Positions 26,583 through 34,917 of a stretch of 64,000 nt of DNA are shown piece after piece. How positions within the stretch are numbered: position 1 is the stretch's first letter; each line of letters begins with the position of its first letter. The position numbers and the translations under genes were made by a program. The notes under the pieces are model-generated. The model ran no database searches and was not told where the DNA came from. It saw nothing but the letters and a program-made list of their open reading frames with translations. The stretch spans positions 248,001 through 312,000 of the forward strand of contig OY282352.1 of the NCBI GenBank assembly GCA_958295495.1, written 5' to 3'. Origin of the DNA: an uncultured Latescibacterota bacterium. GTDB lineage: Bacteria; Latescibacterota; UBA2968; UBA8231.

Positions 26583-27605
26583 TTAGAACTGGACGCCGAG
26601 CTTGATGTTTGCTTCGGGATGAGTGGCGATCTGGGGGTACGCGTCGAGCAGGTCGTCAAAGGGCACAATGGGCTGCACGATGGGCCGGCAATCGACTTGG
26701 CCGGTCGCGAGCACGCGCCAGCAGACGTCGTAGATGCGGGCGTTGTCCCAATTGGGGTGGTCCGGGTTTGGCTCGCTGTTGGCGCGCGAGAACACAATGC
26801 GCGGCCGGTTCAGATGGGCTTCGGCCCCCAAGTCGAGGCCCCTAGTCCACGCTGCGGGATACGCGCCGGCCACGACCGTGCCCTGGTAAGCGACCCCGCG
26901 CAGGGCTTGCTGCATGGCGGCTGGATGCCCGCTGTAATCGATGATTACGTCCGCGCCGCGGTTGGCCGTGGCCTTTTTGATCTCCGCGCCGGCGTCGCAT
27001 TGGGTGGGGTCGAGGACGAGGTCGGCGCCGCAAGCGCGGGCCACGGCGCGCCGGTTGGCCAGCGGGTCGAGGGCGATGACGGGATGGGCACCGGCCAAGC
27101 GGCAGCATTGCACGGCGATCAGGCCGATGGCCCCGAGACCCGAGACGGCTACGGAGTCGCCGATGCGGACGTGCCCGTCGCGCACCGCGCCGAGGGCAAA
27201 ATCCGCCGGGTCGAGACAGACGGTCGCTTGCCAAGGAACGTCTGCGGGCAGGCGGCGCGCGGTTTCGGGCCAGACGTGTTCCTCGCGGAACGGCCCGTAG
27301 TCGAAGACGCGGTCGCCTCGTTTGAGCCGGGTGACGCCCGGGCCAAGCTCTACGACTTCGCCGACGCCCATGTTGCCCAGCGGCACCGGGTAGTGGACGC
27401 CCGCGCCCCGATAGTCGAAGATGCGCCGCTCGGAGTCGAAGCGGCCGCGCGGGCCGGCGTACCCCTTAAACAGGGACATTTCAGTGCCGTGCTTGGCGGC
27501 CGCGTACAGGCTTTTGACGCGAACTTGGCCTTTGGCCAGCGGGGGGGATGCGCATTCCTGAAAGGCCACTTGTTCGGCGGCCGGGGCGATGAGTGCTCGG
27601 GGCAT
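26583..27605 (-). CDS. MDR-family dehydrogenase, zinc-lacking type
   Basis: 340 aa. The C-terminal Rossmann part has VAVSGLGAIGLIAVQCCRLAGA followed by an acidic VIALD typical of NAD preference; GNMGVGEVVELGPGVTRLKRGDRV is the MDR GroES-like core. The structural-zinc Cys cluster is absent and catalytic-zinc residues are not clear. Probably oxidises a sugar or polyol in step with the neighbouring isomerase. Start ATG at 27605 with a weak ribosome site. Confidence 0.8.
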   Translation of the reverse strand: MPRALIAPAAEQVAFQECASPPLAKGQVRVKSLYAAAKHGTEMSLFKGYAGPRGRFDSERRIFDYRGAGVHYPVPLGNMGVGEVVELGPGVTRLKRGDRVFDYGPFREEHVWPETARRLPADVPWQATVCLDPADFALGAVRDGHVRIGDSVAVSGLGAIGLIAVQCCRLAGAHPVIALDPLANRRAVARACGADLVLDPTQCDAGAEIKKATANRGADVIIDYSGHPAAMQQALRGVAYQGTVVAGAYPAAWTRGLDLGAEAHLNRPRIVFSRANSEPNPDHPNWDNARIYDVCWRVLATGQVDCRPIVQPIVPFDDLLDAYPQIATHPEANIKLGVQF

Positions 27606-27663
27606 GGGGCGACTCGCTTGACGTTGGGTGCGTTTTTGGGGTTTATAGAAACGCCGAAAAACT

Positions 27664-27677
27664 CCCCTCTTTAGGGG
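27664..27677. repeat. Hairpin at left side of a TnpB element
   Basis: CCCCT-CTTT-AGGGG lies about 80 bp before the TnpB remnant start. Subterminal hairpins of this kind mark IS200/IS605-type ends; here the element boundaries are not otherwise defined. Confidence 0.3.
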
Positions 27678-27757
27678 GGCGATGCTGTACGTTGTTGTCT
27701 TTCGACGGGGCCTTTAGGTGCCCTGAGAAAGACAACTCTTGGGTTATATTGTGTTCT

Positions 27758-28363
27758 ATGCACAAGGCATTCAAATATAGGGTGCGTCCAACGGCTAAGC
27801 AGGCGAGGGTGCTTGCTGACCATCTCGAGGAGTTTGCCACCCTGTCCAATGGCGAGACCATCGCCAATCCTCGGTTCTTCCGCACGGAGGAGAAGGAACT
27901 GGCCAAGGCGCAACGCAAGCTGGCCAAGGCCGCCAAGGGGACGGCGGCATGCACCCGGTGGCGCAAGGTCGTCGCCCGCGTCCACGAGCGCATCCGCTTC
28001 AAGCGGCATGACTTTGCCCATCAGTTGGCTCGGAAGCTGGTTGACCAATTTGGGCTGATAGCGATAGAAGACCTGACTATCAATGGCATGGTGCATAACC
28101 ATTGCCTTGCTAAATCCATTCACGATGCGGCATGGTCGCAGTTTCGGCAGTCCCTGTCCTACAAAGCGGCAGAAGCTGGTAGGACGCTGGTCGCCGTCAA
28201 CCCAGCCTATACCTCGCAAAATTGCTCTCGGTGCGGCCATCGGCTTAGAAAAGCCTCGTCGCAACGACGGCATTGTTGTCCGTGCTGTGGCTTGGACATC
28301 GACCGCGACCACAACGCGGCGCGCAATATTCGCAGGCTGGGAACACAGCCTGCGGCGGCGTAA
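27758..28363 (+). pseudogene. tnpB: TnpB (IS200/IS605 OrfB) with internal deletion
   Basis: 201 aa against about 370-400 in the family. The first 24 residues MHKAFKYRVRPTAKQARVLA are a normal TnpB start, but the frame then jumps to FATLSNGETIANPRFFRT, which in full proteins follows the first RuvC motif (GID-x-GL). The wedge/REC region and first RuvC Asp are thus missing. RuvC-II (LIAIEDLTI), the zinc finger (CSRCGHR...CPCCG) and RuvC-III (DIDRDHNAARNI) remain. It cannot be an active RNA-guided nuclease; frame is preserved. No TnpA is present. Confidence 0.8.
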
Positions 28364-28497
28364 CGTCGCCAAGAAGCCACCTCCTTGCGTCGCCCGTGCG
28401 GACGACGGCGCTTTCCGGCCTCAGTACTGGGGCCGCAAGCGAGGGGGTGGAGTGTTCACAGCGAGCCAAAATATATACTTCCAAAGGAGGATATGCC

Positions 28498-29460
28498 ATG
28501 CCAGAACGCATCCAGATCGTAGTGCCCGGCGACAATCCAACTCAGATCGCTGGTTCGCCGCATTTGCAGCGGCTCGCTCCCTACGGGGATATCACCCTTT
28601 TCGAGGATACGCCGCAAAGCGCGGACGAGAAGGTCGTGCGGGCCGCGGGCGCGCAAATCATTATAAATACGCGCGGGGTCGTCACTTGGCGCGAGGAAGT
28701 GCGCCGTTTGCCCGCGCTCAAGATGATTGCCACCTGCTCCATCGGCACGGACATGATCGACCTAGCAATTGCCAAGGAGTGTGGGATCGTGGTGTCGAAC
28801 CAGCCCGGTCGCACTGCGCCCGTGGTGGCCGAGCATATATTCGGGCTGATGTTCGCCCTGTCCAAACGCGCTCATTTTCAGACCGCCGAGCTGAAGGCGG
28901 GTCGCTGGACGCGCAAGATGAACACCATGTTGCAGGGCAAGGTGTTAGGCGTGGTGGGCACGGGTCCGATTGGCGCGGAGATGGCTCGGCTGGGGCGGGC
29001 TGTCGGCATGGAGGTCATCGCGTGGACCTTTCATCCGTCGCCTGAGCGCGCTGCCGAATGCGGGGTGCGCTTCGTCGAATTCGACGAGCTGTTGCAGACG
29101 GCAGATGTGGTCAGCCTGCACGTGAAGTTGACCGAGGATACCCGGCACTTGCTCGGGGTGCGCGAGTTTGGCCTGATGAAGGAGGGGGCCTTGGTGTTGA
29201 ACGGCGCGCGCGGCGACGTGCTGGACATCGATGCCTTGCGCGCGGCCCTGTTGGCCGGGCATTTGGGCGGGGCCGGGCTGGACGTGTTTTCGCAGGAGCC
29301 GCTGCCGAGCGACGATCCCATCCTCGATTGCGAGCAGGTGGTGCTGACGCCGCATGCGGCGGATCAGACGCCCGAGGGGGTGGATTTGCTGAACGAGGGC
29401 GCGGTGGATAATGTGATTGCGTTTTTGGAGGGACGGCCGCAGAACAATGTGGCGGACTAG
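28498..29460 (+). CDS. D-2-hydroxyacid dehydrogenase
   Basis: 320 aa. The NAD loop VLGVVGTGPIGAEMARLGRA, catalytic Arg region LNGARGDVLDIDAL, Glu in GLDVFSQEPLP and His in VVLTPHAADQTPEG define the family (3-phosphoglycerate dehydrogenase, glyoxylate/hydroxypyruvate reductase and relatives). No ACT domain, so it is not a full SerA. Start ATG at 28498 follows a perfect AAAGGAGG; upstream frame overlaps the TnpB remnant. The ankyrin/kinase island begins 70 bp downstream. Confidence 0.9.
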   Translation: MPERIQIVVPGDNPTQIAGSPHLQRLAPYGDITLFEDTPQSADEKVVRAAGAQIIINTRGVVTWREEVRRLPALKMIATCSIGTDMIDLAIAKECGIVVSNQPGRTAPVVAEHIFGLMFALSKRAHFQTAELKAGRWTRKMNTMLQGKVLGVVGTGPIGAEMARLGRAVGMEVIAWTFHPSPERAAECGVRFVEFDELLQTADVVSLHVKLTEDTRHLLGVREFGLMKEGALVLNGARGDVLDIDALRAALLAGHLGGAGLDVFSQEPLPSDDPILDCEQVVLTPHAADQTPEGVDLLNEGAVDNVIAFLEGRPQNNVAD

Positions 29461-29530
29461 GATGGAGTAGGATTAGGACTGGGATGGATTGGAGGAGTGC
29501 GAGGTGCAACGCGCAATGCGAGGAGAGGTT

Positions 29531-30244
29531 ATGGACGGCGAAAAACAGCTAGCAAGTGAAAAAAAGAATTTTGTCGCGGCGATGAGGCACGAGCCATCGG
29601 CGGAGGGGACGGACGATAAGGGGCGGACGGATCTGCACCATGCAGCGGCCTTGAACCTGCCCGCCTTGGCTACATCCCTGCTGCACGGCGGGGCCGATGC
29701 CAACGCCAAAGACAAGGAAGGGATGACGCCGCTGTATAATGCGTCAATGGAGGATATGGTTGAGGTCGCGAGGATTTTGCTGGACAGCGGCGCGGAGGCC
29801 AACATCAAGGATAAGGACGGGCTGACGCCGCTGCATGTTGCGACGGCGCGGAATGCGATTGTGGTTGCGGAGTTTCTGCTGGACAACGGCGCGGATATCA
29901 ACGCCAAGAACTACTACAGCGGGCTGACGCCGCTGCATATTGCGACGATGCGGAATGCGGTTGTGGGTGCGGAGTTTCTGCTAGACAAAGGCGCGGATGT
30001 AAACGCCAAGAACTACCACGATGAGCTGACGCCGCTGCACATTGCGACGATGCGGAATGTTTTTCAGGTTGCCGAGCTTTTGCTGGACCATGGCGCGGAT
30101 GTAAACGCCAAGACTCGCGATGGCTGGACGCCGTTGTTTCTCGCCACCCGCAAAAAGGATATGGTCAGTTGGTTGCTCCGTTTTTTCCTTGGGATGGAGA
30201 CGAAGATGGTGCGTTTGTTGCGCCGTTACGGGGGCGAGGAATAA
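29531..30244 (+). CDS. Soluble ankyrin-repeat protein
   Basis: 237 aa from the ATG after AGGAGAGG. About six ankyrin units of 33-35 residues (for example DGLTPLHVATARNAIVVAEF-LLDNGAD) fill residues 40-230, ending in the LLRRYG tail shared by the downstream array genes. No signal peptide, membrane helix or kinase domain. It is the most diverged ankyrin member and the first gene of the island. Likely a cytoplasmic binding protein. Confidence 0.8.
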   Translation: MDGEKQLASEKKNFVAAMRHEPSAEGTDDKGRTDLHHAAALNLPALATSLLHGGADANAKDKEGMTPLYNASMEDMVEVARILLDSGAEANIKDKDGLTPLHVATARNAIVVAEFLLDNGADINAKNYYSGLTPLHIATMRNAVVGAEFLLDKGADVNAKNYHDELTPLHIATMRNVFQVAELLLDHGADVNAKTRDGWTPLFLATRKKDMVSWLLRFFLGMETKMVRLLRRYGGEE

Positions 30245-30261
30245 AACAATAGGAGGGACTT

Positions 30262-31224
30262 GTGAGTGAGGAACAGCTAAAGCGGCAGAAGAAGACCCGA
30301 TTTAAGCGGCTTGCCGCCGGCTTGGGCGTGGTTGCTCTCTTGGTTGGGGGCAAAATGTATGTTGATCATGCCGAACAGGTAGCGTTGGAGCAGCAGCGTC
30401 AGGAACGGGCATTTGTTGAAGAGGTGGGGCGCATGCCCGACCCGAGGGGGATGTACGAGGGTGAGACCGACCTGCACATTGCAGCGAGACTGAACCTGCC
30501 TGTGCTAACGATATCCTTGCTGGACCATGGCGCGGAGGTAAACGCCAAAACCACCAAGGGCCGGACGCCGCTGCACTTGGCGGCAGATGTTGATGCTTCT
30601 GCGACGGCGGAGTTGTTGCTGTCCGAGGGCGCGGAGGTAAACGCCCAAGACACCAAGGGCGACACGCCGCTGCACTTGGCGACGTGGAAGGATGCTCCTG
30701 CGACGGCGGCGGTTCTGCTTGCTGAGGGCGCGGAGGTAAACGCCCAAGACGCCAAGGGCCGGACGCCGCTGCATCTGGCGGCGAGTGTTGATGCGTCTGC
30801 GACGGCGGCGTTGTTGCTGGCTGAGGGTGCGGAGATAAACGCCCAAGATCACGATGGCCGGACGCCGCTGCACGTGGCGGCTGCTTCTGCGACAGTGACG
30901 GTAGTGCTGGTTGAGGGCGCGGATGTCCACGCCAAAACGACCAAGGACCGGACGCCGCCGCGCTTGGAAGCGTTGCGGGATGCTTCTTCGATGGCGGCGT
31001 TGTTGCTGGCTGAGGGCGCAGATGTAAATGCCAAAACCAACAATGGCTTTACGCCGCTGCACTTGGCGGCGTTGCGGGATGCTTCTTCGATGGCGGCGTT
31101 GTTGCTGGCTGAGGGTGCGGAGATAAACGCCCAAGACCACGATGGCCGGACGCCGCTGCAATGGGCGACGAGTGTTGATGCTTCAGCGACCGCCGAGGTG
31201 TTGCGCCGTTACGGTGCCCGATAG
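30262..31224 (+). CDS. Membrane-anchored ankyrin protein, kinase-less paralogue
   Basis: 320 aa from GTG after AGGAGGG. A short basic N-terminus is followed by one membrane helix (about 16-32, LAAGLGVVALLVGGKMYV), a charged linker and about seven ankyrin repeats. The linker and helix match those after the kinase domain of the genes at 31961 and 36677, and the first residues MSEEQ match their starts. So it looks like a kinase-ankyrin gene whose kinase domain was deleted in frame. With one helix and a basic N-terminus, the ankyrins are predicted to face the periplasm. Confidence 0.8.
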   Translation: MSEEQLKRQKKTRFKRLAAGLGVVALLVGGKMYVDHAEQVALEQQRQERAFVEEVGRMPDPRGMYEGETDLHIAARLNLPVLTISLLDHGAEVNAKTTKGRTPLHLAADVDASATAELLLSEGAEVNAQDTKGDTPLHLATWKDAPATAAVLLAEGAEVNAQDAKGRTPLHLAASVDASATAALLLAEGAEINAQDHDGRTPLHVAAASATVTVVLVEGADVHAKTTKDRTPPRLEALRDASSMAALLLAEGADVNAKTNNGFTPLHLAALRDASSMAALLLAEGAEINAQDHDGRTPLQWATSVDASATAEVLRRYGAR

Positions 31225-31266
31225 CGATATTAAAAGAAACTGTTTGTTGAAACGATCGGAGAGACT

Positions 31267-31944
31267 ATGAGCGAACAGCAATACAACGACGATGAGCAGC
31301 AGCGTCAGGAACAGGCATTTGTCGCCGAGGTGTTGCGCAAGCCCGATCCGAGGGGGAGGTACAAGGGGGCGACCGACCTTCACGTTGCAGCGAGACTGAA
31401 ACTGCCCGTGCTGACTCAATCCCTGCTCACACAGGGCGCTAAAGTCAATGCCAAAGACAACTATGGCTTGACGCCGCTGCACTGGGCGGCGCAGGAGGAT
31501 GCTTCTGCGGTGGCCGAGATGTTGCTCAAGAAGGGTGCCGACATCCAGGCCAAAATCAACAATGGCTGGACGCTGCTGCACTATGCGGCGCAGCATAATG
31601 CTTCATCGGTGGTTGAGGTGTTGCTCAAGCAGGGCGCAGATGTAAATGCCAAAACCGACAATGACTGGACGCCGCTGCACTATGCGGCGCAGCATAATGC
31701 TTCATCGGTGGTTGAGGTGTTGCTCAAGCAGGGCGCAGATGTAAATGCCAAAACCGACAATGACTGGACGCCGCTGCACTGGGCGGCGTTTAATGATGCT
31801 TCATCGATGGCTGAGATGTTGCTCAAGCAGGGCGCGGAGGTAAACGCCAAAGACAACAATGACTGGACGCCGCTGCACTGGGCGGAGCGGAAGAATGCTT
31901 CAGCGACCGCCGAGGTGTTGCGTCGCTACGGTGCCCTAAGGTGA
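31267..31944 (+). CDS. Soluble ankyrin protein, kinase-deleted paralogue
   Basis: 225 aa. It begins MSEQQ, exactly as the kinases do, then jumps to YNDDEQQRQEQAFVAEV, the linker that follows the kinase domain in the soluble paralogues at 33459 and 34918. Six ankyrin repeats follow, two adjacent ones almost identical at DNA level (99-bp spacing, 31582 and 31681). It ends LRRYGALR. No membrane helix. The next gene starts 16 bp after the stop, with the spacer seen between all array members. Confidence 0.82.
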   Translation: MSEQQYNDDEQQRQEQAFVAEVLRKPDPRGRYKGATDLHVAARLKLPVLTQSLLTQGAKVNAKDNYGLTPLHWAAQEDASAVAEMLLKKGADIQAKINNGWTLLHYAAQHNASSVVEVLLKQGADVNAKTDNDWTPLHYAAQHNASSVVEVLLKQGADVNAKTDNDWTPLHWAAFNDASSMAEMLLKQGAEVNAKDNNDWTPLHWAERKNASATAEVLRRYGALR

Positions 31945-31960
31945 ACCAATCGGAGATGCG

Positions 31961-33442
31961 ATGAGCGAACAGCAACATCCTCTCAACGCCTTGCCCCAAG
32001 GCCATCGGCTGCAAGAATACGAACTGGTGCGCGTGTTGGGCGTGGGCGGCTTTGGCATGACGTATCTGGGCTTTGACCACCACTTGGACAAGGCCGTCGC
32101 CATCAAGGAATATCTGCCGTCGGATATTGCCACCCGCACCGCCGACCGCAGCGTCGCCCCGCAAGCCTGCGCCTTTCGCGGCGACTTCCAGTGGGGATTG
32201 GAGCGTTTCTTTGACGAAGCGCGCACCTTAGCTCGCTTTGACCATCGCCACATCATTAAAGTGCATCGTTTCTTTGAGGCGCATGGCACGGCCTATATCG
32301 TGATGGAGTATGCCGAGGGCGAGACCTTATCGGCATTTCTCACGCGCCAAGGGCCGCTGAGCGAAGCCGAACTCAAGGCGATTCTGTATCCGCTTTTGGA
32401 TGGTTTGGCGGTGGTACATGAGGCGGATTTTCTGCATCGGGACATCAAGCCGGGCAACATCGTCCTTCGAGACGCCGACGGTTCGCCGGTGTTGCTGGAC
32501 TTTGGTGCGGCTCGGCAGGCGATTGGGGCGAAGAGTCGGTCGGTAACGTCTATCGTGACGCCGGGGTATGCGCCGATCGAGCAGTATTCGAGTCGGGGAC
32601 ATCAGGGGGCGTGGACGGACCTCTATGCGTTGGGGGGCGTGTGCTATCGAGCATTGACCGGACAGGTGCCGGACGACGCGACCGATAGGATGCGGCATGA
32701 TCCACTCGTTCCGGTATCGCAGCGGTGTGCGGGTCGGGTGAGTGGTGCGTTTTTGTCGGCGATCGATTGGGCGTTGTCGGTGGATGAGGGGGATCGTCCG
32801 CAGCGTGTGGGGGCGTGGCGGGAGGCGATGGAGGCGGATGCGGCGGATGACGCGACAAGCGCGGGGCGGGTGGAGCCGGAGGCGTCGCCACTGGAGCGAC
32901 CGAAGACCTTCTTTAAGCGGCTTGCCGTAGTCTTGGGCGTGGCTGCTCTCTTGGTTGGGGGCAAAAAACGTCGGGAACAGGCGGCGTTAGAAAAGCAGCG
33001 TCAGGAACAGGCATTTGTCGCCGAGGTGGGGCGCAAGCCCGATCCGAAAGGGAAGGACGAGGGTGCGACTGACCTTCACATTGCAGCGAGACTGAACCTG
33101 CCCGTGCCGACGCGGTCCCTGCTCACACAGGGCGCGGAGGTAAACGCCCAAGACAACACTGGCATTACGCCGCTGCACTGGGCGGCGGTTAAGGATGCTT
33201 CAGCGACCGCCGAGGTGTTGCTCAAGCAGGGGGCTAAAGTCAATGCCAAAACCAACACTGGCATTACGCCGCTGCACTGGGCGGCGGTTAAGGATGCTTC
33301 AGCGACCGCCGAGGTGTTGCTCAAGCAGGGGGCTAAAGTCAATGCCAAAACCAACACTGGCTGGACTCCGCTGTACCTGGCGGAGCGGAAGAATGCTTCA
33401 GCGACCGCCGAGGTGTTGCGTCGCTACGGTGCCCAAAAGTGA
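31961..33442 (+). CDS. Ser/Thr kinase - membrane helix - ankyrin protein
   Basis: 493 aa. Kinase domain 20-290: glycine loop GVGGFG (27-32), VAIK Lys49, HRDIKPGN (159-166), DFG (180-182), activation segment end APIEQY. A helix at about 321-334 (LAVVLGVAALLVGG), a short coiled linker and four ankyrin repeats to the end. All catalytic residues are present. Predicted topology: kinase inside, ankyrins outside. A conserved insert YLPSDIATRTADRSVAPQA after the Lys is shared by all array members. Ribosome site CGGAGA. Confidence 0.92.
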   Translation: MSEQQHPLNALPQGHRLQEYELVRVLGVGGFGMTYLGFDHHLDKAVAIKEYLPSDIATRTADRSVAPQACAFRGDFQWGLERFFDEARTLARFDHRHIIKVHRFFEAHGTAYIVMEYAEGETLSAFLTRQGPLSEAELKAILYPLLDGLAVVHEADFLHRDIKPGNIVLRDADGSPVLLDFGAARQAIGAKSRSVTSIVTPGYAPIEQYSSRGHQGAWTDLYALGGVCYRALTGQVPDDATDRMRHDPLVPVSQRCAGRVSGAFLSAIDWALSVDEGDRPQRVGAWREAMEADAADDATSAGRVEPEASPLERPKTFFKRLAVVLGVAALLVGGKKRREQAALEKQRQEQAFVAEVGRKPDPKGKDEGATDLHIAARLNLPVPTRSLLTQGAEVNAQDNTGITPLHWAAVKDASATAEVLLKQGAKVNAKTNTGITPLHWAAVKDASATAEVLLKQGAKVNAKTNTGWTPLYLAERKNASATAEVLRRYGAQK

Positions 33443-33458
33443 ACCAATCGGAGATGCT

Positions 33459-34901
33459 ATGAGCGCAGAGCAACATCCTCTCAACGCCTTGCCCCAAGGC
33501 CATCGGCTGCAAGAATACGAACTGGTGCGCGTGTTGGGCTTTGGCGGCTTTGGCATGACCTATCTGGGCTTTGACCACCACTTGGACAAGGCCGTCGCCA
33601 TCAAGGAATATCTGCCGTCGGATATTGCCACCCGCACCGCCGACCGCAGCGTCGCCCCGCAAGCCAGCGATTTTCGCGGCGATTTCCAGTGGGGGCTGGA
33701 GCGTTTCTTAGACGAAGCGCGCACCTTAGCTCGCTTTGACCATCGCCACATCATTAAAGTGTATCGTTTCTTTGAGGCGCATGGCACGGCCTATATCGTG
33801 ATGGAGTATGCCGAGGGCGAGACCTTGTCGGCATTTCTCACGCGCAAGGGGACGCTAAGCGAAGCTGAACTCAAGGCGATTCTGTATCCGCTTTTGGATG
33901 GTTTGGCGGTGGTGCATGGGGCGGATTTTCTGCATCGGGACATCAAGCCGGGCAACATCGTCTTGCGCGATGCGGATGGTTCGCCGGTGTTGCTGGACTT
34001 TGGTGCGGCTCGGCAGGCGATTGGGGCGAAGAGCCGGTCGGTAACGTCTATCGTGACGCCGGGGTATGCGCCGATCGAGCAGTATTCGAGTCGGGGTCGT
34101 CAAGGGGCGTGGACGGACCTCTATGCGTTGGGGGGCGTATGCTATCGGGCGTTGACCGGGCAGGTGCCGGAGGATGCGACGGATCGGGTGCGGCATGATC
34201 CGCTCGTTCCGGTGTCGCAGCGGTGTGCGGGTCGGGCGAGTGCTGCGTTTTTGTCGGCGATCGATTGGGCGTTGTCGGTGGATGAAGGGGATCGTCCGCA
34301 GCGTGTGGGGGCGTGGCGGGAGATGCTGGAGGGGGCGGCAGCAGCAGAGAAGGATGCGGCGGATGACGCGACAAGCGCGGGGCGGGTGGAGCCGGACGCG
34401 CCGCCACTAGAGCGACCGCGCACCCTTGACCTCGTGCTCAACGACGATGAGCAGCAGCGTCAGGAACAGGCATTTGTCGCCGAGGTGGGGCGCATGCCCG
34501 GTCCGAAAGGGAAGTACGAGGGTGCGACCGACCTTCACCTTGCAGCGAAACTGAACCTGCCCGTGCTGACTCAATCCCTGCTCGAGCAGGGCGCTAAAGC
34601 CAATGCCAAAGACAACTATGGCTGGACGCCGCTGCACAGGGCGGCGGAGAAGGATGCTTCTGCGGTGGCGCAGGTGTTGCTCAAGCAGGGTGCTAAAGTC
34701 AATGCCAAAGACAACGCTGGCTGGACGCCGCTGCACTTGGCGACGTGGAAGGATGCTTCTGCGGTAGCGCAGGTGTTGCTCAAGCAGGGTGCCGACGTCC
34801 AAGCCAAAACCAACACTGGCTTTACGCCGCTGTATTGGGCGGAGCGGGAGGATGCGTCTGAGACCGCCGCGGTGTTGCGCCGTTACGGTACCCGAAAGTG
34901 A
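33459..34901 (+). CDS. Soluble Ser/Thr kinase-ankyrin protein
   Basis: 480 aa from the ATG at 33459 (MSAEQHPLN). The kinase domain is nearly identical to that at 31961 with all active-site residues. In place of a membrane helix the linker reads LDLVLNDDEQQRQEQAFVAE. Four ankyrin repeats follow, ending VLRRYGTRK. Predicted cytoplasmic. Separated from both neighbours by the same 16-bp spacer. Confidence 0.92.
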   Translation: MSAEQHPLNALPQGHRLQEYELVRVLGFGGFGMTYLGFDHHLDKAVAIKEYLPSDIATRTADRSVAPQASDFRGDFQWGLERFLDEARTLARFDHRHIIKVYRFFEAHGTAYIVMEYAEGETLSAFLTRKGTLSEAELKAILYPLLDGLAVVHGADFLHRDIKPGNIVLRDADGSPVLLDFGAARQAIGAKSRSVTSIVTPGYAPIEQYSSRGRQGAWTDLYALGGVCYRALTGQVPEDATDRVRHDPLVPVSQRCAGRASAAFLSAIDWALSVDEGDRPQRVGAWREMLEGAAAAEKDAADDATSAGRVEPDAPPLERPRTLDLVLNDDEQQRQEQAFVAEVGRMPGPKGKYEGATDLHLAAKLNLPVLTQSLLEQGAKANAKDNYGWTPLHRAAEKDASAVAQVLLKQGAKVNAKDNAGWTPLHLATWKDASAVAQVLLKQGADVQAKTNTGFTPLYWAEREDASETAAVLRRYGTRK

Positions 34902-34917
34902 AACAATTGGAGAGACT

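Noticed and set aside
26619..27674. Long plus-strand frame of 351 codons opposite the MDR dehydrogenase
   Set aside because: Shadow of a GC-rich gene; no family motifs, and the minus-strand product is clearly a dehydrogenase.
29531..30244. Eukaryotic-effector (secreted ankyrin) gene
   Set aside because: Ankyrins here are linked to bacterial kinases and FHA genes and this protein has no secretion signal; host-directed effector function is not supported.
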